A DNA stretch of 64,000 bases, taken from contig CANLEM010000002.1 in NCBI GenBank assembly GCA_947489685.1, positions 620,001 through 684,000 on the forward strand. The letters are read 5' to 3'. The notes under the pieces were generated by a model that worked only from the letters and a program-made list of their open reading frames with translations, was not told the origin of the DNA and searched no databases. Origin of the DNA: an uncultured Aquimarina sp. Lineage in GTDB: Bacteria; Bacteroidota; Bacteroidia; Flavobacteriales; Flavobacteriaceae. The translations under genes were made by a program, and so were the position numbers. Shown here one piece after another: positions 35,804-44,893 of this stretch; within the stretch, counting starts at the first letter, position 1, and the number at the start of each line of letters is the position of its first letter.

Positions 35804-37072
35804 ATGGAAACATATGCAATAGCACTTAGTTATGCCATCCCAGGGTTTATGATCCTTATTCTTATCGAGTATCTCATAAGTTTATGGAAAAAAATCCCCG
35901 TGAACGAGGCCATGGATACTATTTCGAGCTTAAGCTCAGGCATGACAGATACCTTGCGCAGTTTAACAGGTTTAGCAGTGATTATTATCAGTTATCAATG
36001 GATGGTGGATCATATTGCGCTAATAGAAATACAATCCTCTATCTGGCTTTATATTTTGACTTTTATAGGTCTAGATTTTGCAGGGTATTGGTCACATCGT
36101 TTCAATCATACCATTAACTTATTCTGGAACCGGCACATTGTACACCACAGTAGCGAAGAGTTTAATCTTGCTTGTGCATTAAGACAAAGTATTTCTGCAA
36201 TTATCTCTATTTATTTCTTTTTATATATCCCTTTGGCCCTCATAGGGGTGCCTGCAAACATTATTGCGTTGGTAGCACCAATTCATTTGTTTGCTCAATT
36301 TTGGTATCATACTCGTTTGGTAGGTAAAATGGGATTTTTAGAACATATCATTGTTACACCATCTCATCATCGTGTACATCATGCCATTAACGACGAATAT
36401 CTAGATAAAAATTACTCGCAAATCTTTATATTTTGGGATAAACTTTTTGGAACTTTTCAAGAAGAGTTACCTAATAAACCCCCTGTATATGGTGTCAAAA
36501 AACCCGTAAATACATGGAATCCTTTTTATATTAATTTTATGCATGCCTGGGGAATTTTAAAAGATGCCTGGAGAACCAAAAGTTGGTGGGATAAAATTCG
36601 TATTTGGTATATGCCCACAGGATGGCGACCCGATGACGTAAAAGAAAAATATCCTATTCAAATTATAACCGATCCTTATACTCGAAAAAAATACAAAACA
36701 GAGAGTTCTTTATCTTTAAAAATTTGGTCATGGATACAATTAACAGCTACACTGGGACTAATGTACTACCTACTCATAAGTTTTGGAGATCTAGAATTCG
36801 TTCAAATTATTAATTATGCAATTTTCTTGGCTATTTCGATCTTTGCATACACCTCATTAATGGATCGTCATATCATTTCTTTATTCGCCGAAGGAATTAA
36901 ACTGACTATGGGACTGTATTTAATTAGTACAGAAAACGGATGGTTTGGGGTTGATAATTTGTTGGACGGAGCAACTTACATTGTTATTGGCTATCTGATT
37001 ATTTCGCTTGTAATTTCTACTTATTTTCAATTAATCGAAAGAAAACACACGATTCAATCAACCGCCACATGA
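35804..37072 (+). CDS. Sterol desaturase / fatty acid hydroxylase superfamily membrane protein
   Basis: A 422-residue integral membrane di-iron oxygenase. The histidine clusters of the family are visible: HRFNH (~99-103), HIVHH (~112-116) and HRVHH (~191-195). About seven hydrophobic segments; the last ~140 residues, three of them helical, are an extra C-terminal region beyond the classic fatty-acid-hydroxylase domain. Relatives oxidise lipids or sterols; alkylglycerol monooxygenase is similarly built. The start at 35804 (METYAI) is chosen over a TTG 42 bases upstream. It is divergent from the TetR operon and may share its control. Confidence 0.88.
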   Translation: METYAIALSYAIPGFMILILIEYLISLWKKIPVNEAMDTISSLSSGMTDTLRSLTGLAVIIISYQWMVDHIALIEIQSSIWLYILTFIGLDFAGYWSHRFNHTINLFWNRHIVHHSSEEFNLACALRQSISAIISIYFFLYIPLALIGVPANIIALVAPIHLFAQFWYHTRLVGKMGFLEHIIVTPSHHRVHHAINDEYLDKNYSQIFIFWDKLFGTFQEELPNKPPVYGVKKPVNTWNPFYINFMHAWGILKDAWRTKSWWDKIRIWYMPTGWRPDDVKEKYPIQIITDPYTRKKYKTESSLSLKIWSWIQLTATLGLMYYLLISFGDLEFVQIINYAIFLAISIFAYTSLMDRHIISLFAEGIKLTMGLYLISTENGWFGVDNLLDGATYIVIGYLIISLVISTYFQLIERKHTIQSTAT

Positions 37073-37082
37073 CATAAAAAAA

Positions 37083-37106
37083 CCGCCTGAGAAATTTCTC
37101 AGGCGG
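37083..37106. terminator. Bidirectional terminator
   Basis: CCGCCTGAGAAA / TTTCTCAGGCGG is a perfect 24-base palindrome, preceded by an A run, between the convergent desaturase and SGNH-lipoprotein genes. It can serve the minus-strand gene through that A run (T in the transcript). Confidence 0.8.
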
Positions 37107-37135
37107 AATATAATATAGATTTATATAATGTTTTT

Positions 37136-38677
37136 CTATTGCAGCATCGCCGAATAAAACAATGGATAATCTACTGCTTTAACCAAAGGCAAATTAGAAC
37201 CATAAGTGGTATTAATTGCAGAAGCTGCAGAGTTTGCCAAAAATGCATATCCTCTTGCCGTAGGATGCACACCATCTAAAGAAAATAAACCTCCAAAAAC
37301 CAGATTTCCTTGCATTAAGAACTCATCAAACTGAATTCCTCCGGCTGAAACCTGATCCAAAAGTGCGTTAGCATCTACAAAGGCCAGACCCGCTTGTTGT
37401 ACAGCAGCATCTATAACACCATTGAAAGTTGCAGTAGCAGTTGCAATTTCTTGCTGCTCACTAGGGATAAGCACCCATTTATCTTCTAATGGAAAAGTTA
37501 CTCCATTAACCGCTAACTGACCAGCTTGTTCTTGTGATAATCCAAGTCCCATTAGCGTCATTACAGCTGTAGTATTAACCTGACCAATTATTGCCGAACT
37601 TGGCAATACCAAAAGATCATTTTCGTTTGCTGGTCTAGCTTGACCATACAAAAATCCAGTTACTGCTGCAGTACCTGCATCTACTCCTGCCATTTGTAAC
37701 GCTCCTGTTATTTGAGCCGAAAGGTCGGTTAATGACTCATCTTTTATAACCACAGGACTATTTTCGTCTGTTGCGAACACAATAGCTCTCTCGGGAACTC
37801 CCAAGGCTGTAAACACCTGGTTTAACCCTGCAAATTGAACATTTAACGTTGGCACTAACATACCAAACGTTGGATTATCTTCATCTAACGGATCCAAAGG
37901 GTTATGAGGTACTGTTGTAAAATGAGCTATAGCAGTTACATCAGGAATATTAAAAGCCACTCCTTTTGCTCCACCCGAAGTTAAGGTCGTAACTAACGTA
38001 TTATATACTTGAGTAAATATAGCATCATCTGTTATAGGATCTGATCCATCTCCACCAGAAAGCGCATATCCTAGCACATCATTGTTTCCAATCCATAAGG
38101 AGAAAAATGTTGGACTTTGAGCCATTGCATCTCCAAGCACTGTTGCTGCTGGATCAGAGGCTATTCTTACGAAATAAGGGTTCGCGGTAGCGGGCATTGT
38201 TGTCAATCCAGCTACGTTACCATATCCCGGAGCAACCAAATGAAAACTTTTTGCACCAGGTATTCCCATATTATTAAACGAACCTGATAATGCCGCTGTA
38301 ATTTCAGTAGTAGGTACAGCATCTAACAGTGCAGGTCCAGATCCATTAAAAAAGAATCTTGGATTTAAAATTGGCGTACCGCCCAATAGAGCTCCACCAA
38401 TATTATCATTCATAAGAGGTTGTAAAAAATCACCCCCTCCTGCCAATGCAAATTGCTGCGACATAATATTTGGTAACGAGTTCTCCTGCGCAGCAATAAA
38501 TAATGCTCCATCTGTAAAACCTGCAGTTAATGAGTTTCCTATGGAAACAAATTTTGAAAAATCAGCTTCTCCCGAAGTGATTACTACTTCTTCCATTTCT
38601 GGGGTATCATCATCTGACTCACACGCAATAAAACCAAAAGCCAATATGATTAATAACCATTTATATTGAATATTCAT
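37136..38677 (-). CDS. SGNH/GDSL-family outer-membrane-type lipoprotein
   Basis: A 513-residue lipoprotein: signal peptide with lipobox FGFIACES (Cys ~19), an acidic spacer, then an SGNH hydrolase domain. Block I is SIGNSLTAGF (Asn in place of the usual Asp of GDSL), the oxyanion Gly-Asn is in WIGNNDVLGYAL, and the catalytic Asp-His pair is in LDGVHPTARGYAF (~475). Esterase or acylhydrolase activity on polysaccharide or lipid esters is likely. It lies 29 bp after a TonB receptor gene and is probably co-transcribed, occupying the position a SusD-like partner would have. Confidence 0.88.
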   Translation of the reverse strand: MNIQYKWLLIILAFGFIACESDDDTPEMEEVVITSGEADFSKFVSIGNSLTAGFTDGALFIAAQENSLPNIMSQQFALAGGGDFLQPLMNDNIGGALLGGTPILNPRFFFNGSGPALLDAVPTTEITAALSGSFNNMGIPGAKSFHLVAPGYGNVAGLTTMPATANPYFVRIASDPAATVLGDAMAQSPTFFSLWIGNNDVLGYALSGGDGSDPITDDAIFTQVYNTLVTTLTSGGAKGVAFNIPDVTAIAHFTTVPHNPLDPLDEDNPTFGMLVPTLNVQFAGLNQVFTALGVPERAIVFATDENSPVVIKDESLTDLSAQITGALQMAGVDAGTAAVTGFLYGQARPANENDLLVLPSSAIIGQVNTTAVMTLMGLGLSQEQAGQLAVNGVTFPLEDKWVLIPSEQQEIATATATFNGVIDAAVQQAGLAFVDANALLDQVSAGGIQFDEFLMQGNLVFGGLFSLDGVHPTARGYAFLANSAASAINTTYGSNLPLVKAVDYPLFYSAMLQ

Positions 38678-38706
38678 TTCTTCTTTTTTTTTTGTATAGT
38701 TATTCG

Positions 38707-41463
38707 TTATAAATTATTAATAGTTAGACCAATATAATACTGAGATCCTACAAATCCAGTTCCAAATGCAGTAAAATACTCATCTCCAATATTACTAGCT
38801 CCTGCCTTAAGTGTTGTTTTCAGCGTAGGGATATTATAATTAATCTGCGCATCAAATACTGAAAAAGAAGGAACTTCTCCGTCGGCAAATGTTGCTTCCC
38901 AGAAATAACTATCACTCCATCTATAACTTGTATTAAAGCCAAAATTCTTAAATAAGTTGGTATGCCCAAAACTAGCCTTCACTTTATGTTTTGGTGTATT
39001 AAAACTACTTCTAAAATCAGAATCTTGTTCTCTATCAAAATCTTGTTCAGAGTATGTGTAATTTGCTCCCAAATCAAACCCACCAAGAACTTTGGTTGTT
39101 ACTCCAATGATTGCTCCAAAAGAGTTAATATCAACTGCCGAATTGGTATACGTTTGATATACTTGAGTATCTCCATTTTGTAATGCCAACAATGATAGTG
39201 TACCATCACCTACTTGCCCATATAATGGAACTAATACATTTTCATTAGAAATAAAGTCTTTGTAAAAATTGACATAACCAGCCATATCAATTACAAATCC
39301 TTTCACTTTTCCTCTATATCCAACTTCGAAAGCAGTTACTTTTTCTGGTTTTACTATATCAACATCAGCAGCTACTGGAGCTCCATTAAGTACAGAGTTT
39401 AAAGAAAATGCGTTCTCGTATGCGGCTCTACCTACTACGGTAGCATTAGTAGTTCCTGTAACAGTTTGACCATTTCCACTCAAAGGGAATGTTCTTATAT
39501 CTCTATCAAGGTTACCTGGTGCAGATCCAACTAAAATTGCACGACCTGCATTAAGACCAATAAATAAATCTTGAGTAGTAGGGTTTCTAAATCCTGTTTG
39601 CGCAGATAAACGAATGTTGTGATTTCTTTCTTCACCCAAGGTATATCCTACAGATAATCTAGGTGAAACATTACCATCAAACAATTCAGATTTATCATAA
39701 CGAATAGATCCTGTGAATTTTAATCTTTCGTCCAAAAGTTTCTTTTGAAGTTGAACATAAGCACCAACTTCAGAATATTTAATTGGTCCATCAAAATCAG
39801 TAAAAATAGTCCCCGAAGAATTTAACTTATATTCTCTAAAAGAACCACCTACCTGTATATCGGCAAAACTACTAGTAATATGACTAAAGTTATAATTAAC
39901 ATCTACATGTCTTAATTGCGTAGCATCTCGAAACTGTGATCCTGTAGACAAATCGGCATCATTAATTACTTGATTGAATGCTTGTCTAAACTCTGGTGTA
40001 CCTGGAATCAAACGACCTGTATCTGCTGTTTGTCTTGCAATAGCATGCGCTTGTTCGGGGAGTACTCCTTGTAAAGTAGCTGTGGCAAAAGCCCCTGCAT
40101 ACTCTCCAAACCATGTTTGATCATCTTTCCATAATCTATTAATATTAATACCTGTAAATCTTGTATCATAAGAATCACCAGCATCTTCATCTGTAATATA
40201 TCCTCTTACGAAAAAGTTGTCATTTTTAAATTCTAACTTATGTTGTTGTAAGAAAAAATTACGTATCGAATATCTGTTTGCTCCTTGGTATATTGTAGTA
40301 CCTCGTCCTACTTTTCCATTATAAATAATCTCAAAATCATTGGCAAACGGTCTATAGTGTAATGCTGCATCAAATTTTATACTCTCTGCTCTATAGTCAT
40401 TTAAATCACTTTCTAGGTACCCTGTTCTACTAACATTTTCGTTAGGAAGCAAATTTTCTGCTCCAGCGGGTAATACTCCCAAATTAACCAAAGCCACACC
40501 AACTCCTCTTATGTTGGTACTTACCTCATCACCATATACATTTAAACCATCATAATTAGGATCTGTTCTATCCGTGGCCGGATTTAAAACATTTACTGTA
40601 TTTTCGGCAAACCAGTCTGTTCCTCTCAAATATGCAAAATTAGCTTTTGCGGCAAATTTATCCGAAAATTTATGTGCAATACGAACCCCATAATCATAAA
40701 ATTCGTTATCACCAGCGGCGTCTTGAGAAGTTATTCCGCCTTTGAAATAAGCACTTATCCCATCATGCGTAAAAGGGCTTTTACTTGTCATAAATAAAAT
40801 CCCATTAAAAGCATTCGCTCCATAAAGTGCAGAAGATGCTCCAGGTAATAATTCAATACTGTTGACATCTAGCTCAGTCATACCTATTAAATTACCTATA
40901 ACAAAGTTTAAGGCAGGTGATGTATTATCCATCCCATCTACCAACTGCACGAAACGAGTATTTGCAAAAGTGGCAAAACCACGAGTATTAACAGATTTAA
41001 AAGTTAAACTGTTTGTGTTGATGTCCACTCCTTTGAGGGATTCTAGTCCATCATAAAAATCTGCCGCAGGTGCATTTTTAATTTGTTTAATACCAAAACG
41101 TTCGACACTCACCGGAGATTCGAATATACGTTCTGGTGTTCTAGATGCAGAAATAATTACCTCATCTAACTCCGTTCCTTCTTTTAACGTAACTGTTAAA
41201 TCTGAAGTCGCGGCAGTAATGTTAACAGAGCTTGATTCGAAACCAATTGTGCTAACTGTAATAGTAAAAGGAGGCGCTTGATCAACAGTCAATACAAAAA
41301 GACCATCAAAATCAGTTATAGTACCTACAGAAGAGCCTTGCAATGTTACATTAGCCCCAGGAATTGGTTGGTTATTATCGTCTACCACCTTTCCTTTAAT
41401 CGTTGTTTGTGCAGTAGCGATAACACTCATAATCAACATTATCACTAATGTAGTTGTTCTCAT
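38707..41463 (-). CDS. TonB-dependent receptor with N-terminal carboxypeptidase-like domain (copy 1)
   Basis: A 918-residue outer-membrane receptor. Signal peptide (~1-18), a carboxypeptidase-regulatory-like beta-sandwich (~20-95, TIKGKVVDDNNQPIPGANV), a plug domain (~110-225, RGFATFANTRFVQLVDGMD, ELLPGASSALYGANAFNG), then a 22-strand-type barrel ending in GLTINNL with a terminal aromatic pattern. It imports an unknown ligand powered by TonB. Its closest relative in the window is the adjacent gene at 41702-44467, with near-identical plug and barrel signatures, so this is a tandem duplication. Confidence 0.93.
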   Translation of the reverse strand: MRTTTLVIMLIMSVIATAQTTIKGKVVDDNNQPIPGANVTLQGSSVGTITDFDGLFVLTVDQAPPFTITVSTIGFESSSVNITAATSDLTVTLKEGTELDEVIISASRTPERIFESPVSVERFGIKQIKNAPAADFYDGLESLKGVDINTNSLTFKSVNTRGFATFANTRFVQLVDGMDNTSPALNFVIGNLIGMTELDVNSIELLPGASSALYGANAFNGILFMTSKSPFTHDGISAYFKGGITSQDAAGDNEFYDYGVRIAHKFSDKFAAKANFAYLRGTDWFAENTVNVLNPATDRTDPNYDGLNVYGDEVSTNIRGVGVALVNLGVLPAGAENLLPNENVSRTGYLESDLNDYRAESIKFDAALHYRPFANDFEIIYNGKVGRGTTIYQGANRYSIRNFFLQQHKLEFKNDNFFVRGYITDEDAGDSYDTRFTGININRLWKDDQTWFGEYAGAFATATLQGVLPEQAHAIARQTADTGRLIPGTPEFRQAFNQVINDADLSTGSQFRDATQLRHVDVNYNFSHITSSFADIQVGGSFREYKLNSSGTIFTDFDGPIKYSEVGAYVQLQKKLLDERLKFTGSIRYDKSELFDGNVSPRLSVGYTLGEERNHNIRLSAQTGFRNPTTQDLFIGLNAGRAILVGSAPGNLDRDIRTFPLSGNGQTVTGTTNATVVGRAAYENAFSLNSVLNGAPVAADVDIVKPEKVTAFEVGYRGKVKGFVIDMAGYVNFYKDFISNENVLVPLYGQVGDGTLSLLALQNGDTQVYQTYTNSAVDINSFGAIIGVTTKVLGGFDLGANYTYSEQDFDREQDSDFRSSFNTPKHKVKASFGHTNLFKNFGFNTSYRWSDSYFWEATFADGEVPSFSVFDAQINYNIPTLKTTLKAGASNIGDEYFTAFGTGFVGSQYYIGLTINNL

Positions 41464-41637
41464 ACCCTAAATTTTAAAGTTATGACAACAATATACGTTT
41501 TTTTATGAATTTTTTAATAAAGTTGTTAAACCTTTGTTTTTTAATTACAAATAAAAGCATAACTCAAAGGTATTGATAATTGATAATTAGCAACATACCT
41601 CTATTTTTTTAACTAAATTTTTTAGCTTATAAAATTG

Positions 41638-41674
41638 AAAAACCCCATCTGAAAAGTATTCAGATGGGGTTTTT
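41638..41674 (-). terminator. Terminator after TonB receptor copy 2
   Basis: Stem CCCCATCTGAA / TTCAGATGGGG (41643-41653, 41659-41669), 5-nt loop, flanked by A5 and T5 that extend the stem. It lies in the 238-bp gap between the two receptor genes, so they are probably separate transcripts. Confidence 0.8.
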
Positions 41675-41701
41675 GTATTAATTTTGAGTAAATAATTCTT
41701 A

Positions 41702-44467
41702 CTACAAATTATTTATTGACAGTCCTATATAATATTGAGACCCTATAAATCCGGATCCAATTGCGGTAAAATACTCATCACCACCAATATTATTTGCACC
41801 TACTTTCAATCTTGTTTTTAACGCAGGAATAGAATAATTAATTTGAGCATTGATTACGGTATAAGATGGGATTTGTCCCACTCCAAAATCTGATTCCCAT
41901 AAATATTCATCACTCCAGATAAAACTGGTATTGAAACCAAAGTTTTGGAATAACTGGTCATTTCCGATAGAAGCTTTAACCTTATGCTTAGGTGTATTAA
42001 AATTACTATTAAAATCAGGATTTTCTTCTTTATCAAAATCTTCTTCTGCAAACGTATAATTTGCGTTTAGATCAAATCCTTTTAGTTTATAGGTAAATCC
42101 TGCAACTACACCAAAAGAATTAATGTCTACATCGGAGTTTGTAGAAGCAGTAAATGTTCTTCTAGTCCCTGCACTTGCAAGAGATTGTATAGCTAATAAC
42201 TGCTCTGCCGCGGTACCGTTTACAACACCTTGACCCGGAACAACAACATTTTCATTAGCAATAAAATCCTGATATTGGTTATAATATGCACTACCATCAA
42301 AAATAAAGTTACCAAACTGTGCTCTGTACCCAACCTCATAAGCGGTAACTTTTTCTGGTTTTACAATATCAATATCTGCTACTTCTAAGTCCGCTGGATT
42401 TAATGTCTGTGCAAATCGTTGAACTGAACTTGCAGAATACGAATTCTCATATGCATCTCTTCCTGTATACACATTATTAAAATCATCTAATACAGTATAT
42501 CTGTCTAGGTTTTCTTCAGCAGAACCTACCAAAAGAGATCTTCCGATATCAAGACCTATAAATAAATCCTGGGTAGTAGGGTTTCTAAAACCTGTCTGAA
42601 CAGAAGCACGTAGGTTACGTGTTTTATTCGCTCCAAAAGTATAACTTACAGAGAATCTAGGTGAGAAATTACCATCAAACAACTGAGATTTGTCATAACG
42701 CACAGATCCTGTTAATTTTAATCTTTCGTCTAACAATTTTCTCTGAAGCTGCGTATAAACACCATATTCTGAATACTTAATTGGACCATCGGCATCTGTA
42801 AAAACTGTACCTTCAGAGTTTAATTTATACTCTCTAAATGATCCTCCGATTTGAATATCTGCAAAATTACTAGTGATATGACTGAAGTTATAGTTACCAT
42901 CAGCATGTCTAAACGAAGATTTTTCTAAGAACTTAGAACCACTGGCAAGATCAGGGTTTGTTGTCACTTGATTAAATGCTCGTTGGAATTCTGGAGTTCC
43001 TGGAATAAGACGTCCAGTATCTGCTACTTGTCTTGCCGCAGCATGTGCCGCTTCTTGTGCTGCTGGATCATTTGGATTTGTTCCAATACTAGCTAAATAT
43101 GTGCCAATATACTCTGTAAACCACTGAGAATCTGACTTCCAAGCATTATTAATGTTAAGACCTGTAAATCTAATATCATAAGAATCTCCTGCATCTTCTG
43201 CAGTAATGTAACCTCTCAAAAAGAAATTATCATTTTTAAGTTCTAATTTATGTTGTTGCAAGAAGAAGTTACGTAATAAAGTTCTGTTGGCATCCTGAGT
43301 AACTGTTGTACCTCTACCCAACTTACCTGTATAAATAACTTCGAAGTCATTTGCAAAAGGTCTATAGTGTAATGATGCATCAAATTTTACACTTTCTACA
43401 TCATTATCATTAAGATCAGCTTCATCATATCCCGTTCTACTTACTACAGTATCCGGTAATAACGGTAATAAAGCTGGATTAAAACCAGGGTTTTGAGAAG
43501 CAAGTCCTCTCAAAGATCCTTTTGCTTCATCACCATATACATTTAATCCATCATAACCAACATTGTTCTCTCTAGTTGCTCCAGGGTTATCTAGATCTCT
43601 TTTATCCGCTGCAAGCCAATCTGTACCTTTTAAAATAGAGAAGTTAACTTTTCCGGCAAATTTATCAGAAAAAGCATGTGCCATTCTGATTCCCACATCA
43701 TAAAATTCATTATCACCGGCAGCTTCTTGAGAAGTAAAACCTCCTTTTGCATATGCACTTATTCCTTGATAATCGAAAGGATCTCTACTATTCATAAATA
43801 AAATACCGTTAAAGGCATTCGCTCCATAAAGTGCAGAAGATGCTCCTGGTAATAATTCGACACTCGCTACATCAAGTTCACTTACACCTACCAAGTTACC
43901 AAGTACAAAGTTCAATGCTGGAGCTGTATTATCCATACCATCAATTAATTGTACAAAACGCGTATTGGTAAATGTAGCAAAACCTCTAGTGTTTATAGAT
44001 TTAAGTGCCAAACTATTCGTATTGATATCAACACCTTTAATATTTTCAAGATCACCATAAAAATCTGCAGAAGCAGCATTTCTGATTTCCTTTGCTCCGT
44101 AACGTTCAATACTCACTGGAGATTCAAATAAACGTTCTGGGGCACGAGAAGCCGAGATTACCAATTCATCTAAGAAAGTAATATCCTCGAGTACGATGGT
44201 AACTTCATTAGTTTCGGATGTAACCACCAAAACACTATCGTCAAAACCGATACTTTTTGCTTCTAAAGTAAAAGGGTAATCCTTATCTGTTGTTAATGTA
44301 AAATTACCGTCAAAGTCTGTAATAGTAGATACAGAGGTTCCTTTAACAGATACACTAACACCAGGAACAGGCTGATCGAATCCATCGATAACCCTACCAT
44401 TCACAACGTTTTGCGCTGATCCAATAATGCTTACAAGCAACATTACCGCTAATGTAATTGATTTCAT
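41702..44467 (-). CDS. TonB-dependent receptor with N-terminal carboxypeptidase-like domain (copy 2)
   Basis: A 921-residue paralogue of the neighbouring receptor, with the same layout: signal peptide, carboxypeptidase-like domain (~20-95, VVNGRVIDGFDQPVPGVSV), plug (RGFATFTNTRFVQLIDGMD; LLPGASSALYGANAFNG) and barrel. The largest differences are in the mid-barrel loops (~300-345 and ~650-720), which probably form the extracellular ligand surface. It has its own terminator. A 20-bp perfect palindrome lies in its 5' region. No SusD-type gene is adjacent, so it is unlikely to be a classical polysaccharide-utilisation pair. Confidence 0.93.
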   Translation of the reverse strand: MKSITLAVMLLVSIIGSAQNVVNGRVIDGFDQPVPGVSVSVKGTSVSTITDFDGNFTLTTDKDYPFTLEAKSIGFDDSVLVVTSETNEVTIVLEDITFLDELVISASRAPERLFESPVSIERYGAKEIRNAASADFYGDLENIKGVDINTNSLALKSINTRGFATFTNTRFVQLIDGMDNTAPALNFVLGNLVGVSELDVASVELLPGASSALYGANAFNGILFMNSRDPFDYQGISAYAKGGFTSQEAAGDNEFYDVGIRMAHAFSDKFAGKVNFSILKGTDWLAADKRDLDNPGATRENNVGYDGLNVYGDEAKGSLRGLASQNPGFNPALLPLLPDTVVSRTGYDEADLNDNDVESVKFDASLHYRPFANDFEVIYTGKLGRGTTVTQDANRTLLRNFFLQQHKLELKNDNFFLRGYITAEDAGDSYDIRFTGLNINNAWKSDSQWFTEYIGTYLASIGTNPNDPAAQEAAHAAARQVADTGRLIPGTPEFQRAFNQVTTNPDLASGSKFLEKSSFRHADGNYNFSHITSNFADIQIGGSFREYKLNSEGTVFTDADGPIKYSEYGVYTQLQRKLLDERLKLTGSVRYDKSQLFDGNFSPRFSVSYTFGANKTRNLRASVQTGFRNPTTQDLFIGLDIGRSLLVGSAEENLDRYTVLDDFNNVYTGRDAYENSYSASSVQRFAQTLNPADLEVADIDIVKPEKVTAYEVGYRAQFGNFIFDGSAYYNQYQDFIANENVVVPGQGVVNGTAAEQLLAIQSLASAGTRRTFTASTNSDVDINSFGVVAGFTYKLKGFDLNANYTFAEEDFDKEENPDFNSNFNTPKHKVKASIGNDQLFQNFGFNTSFIWSDEYLWESDFGVGQIPSYTVINAQINYSIPALKTRLKVGANNIGGDEYFTAIGSGFIGSQYYIGLSINNL

Positions 44468-44840
44468 AAGTAGATTTAGTTTATAAATAATTAAGTTGAT
44501 TATTTCTTATGCGCGCATAAGAAGATTATATTTGGGGTGCGAAACTAAACTTTTTTGATGTAAAAAAAAAGAAAATAGTGTTTTTTATCGTAAAAATGGT
44601 GTTTTTCAACGATGATTAGTAGCCTAAAATATGTTAAAAAAAATAGACATTAACATAATTTGATTATTTAAAAAACTAATAATTAAGTGTTTACACTCAA
44701 ATCTAAGCAAAAAAAATTAAAATTTAATACGCGAATCTACATAGCGTAATAATTTTGTGTAAAACCCGTAAACGAAAAAACAAATTTAAGTTACACTCGT
44801 ATTTTTACTTGTTTTATAGTAATTATTAAAAAGTACAAAT
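44468..44840. other. Intergenic region before TonB receptor copy 2
   Basis: About 370 very AT-rich bases between receptor copy 2 and the glmS terminator. It holds the 44504-44523 palindrome. A TAGATTTG sequence (44705-44698, minus strand) is the only -7-like match I found, without a TTG at the right distance. No ORF or RNA gene was seen. Confidence 0.5.
44504..44523. promoter_or_regulatory. 20-bp perfect palindrome upstream of TonB receptor copy 2
   Basis: TTCTTATGCG / CGCATAAGAA with no spacer, centred about 46 bp before the receptor ATG. The GC-rich core stands out in AT-rich DNA. A repressor or activator site is the simplest reading; an RNA hairpin is less likely because there is no loop. 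Confidence 0.55.
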
Positions 44841-44872
44841 AAAAAAGACTGCCCAAAAAGACAGCCTTTTTT
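44841..44872 (-). terminator. Terminator of the glmS operon
   Basis: On the minus strand AAAAAGGCTG ... CAGTCTTTTTT forms a stem with one G-U pair and a ~10-nt loop, followed by a T run, about 20 bp after the glmS stop. Confidence 0.75.
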
Positions 44873-44893
44873 ATATTATCAAGAAAAATCCAA

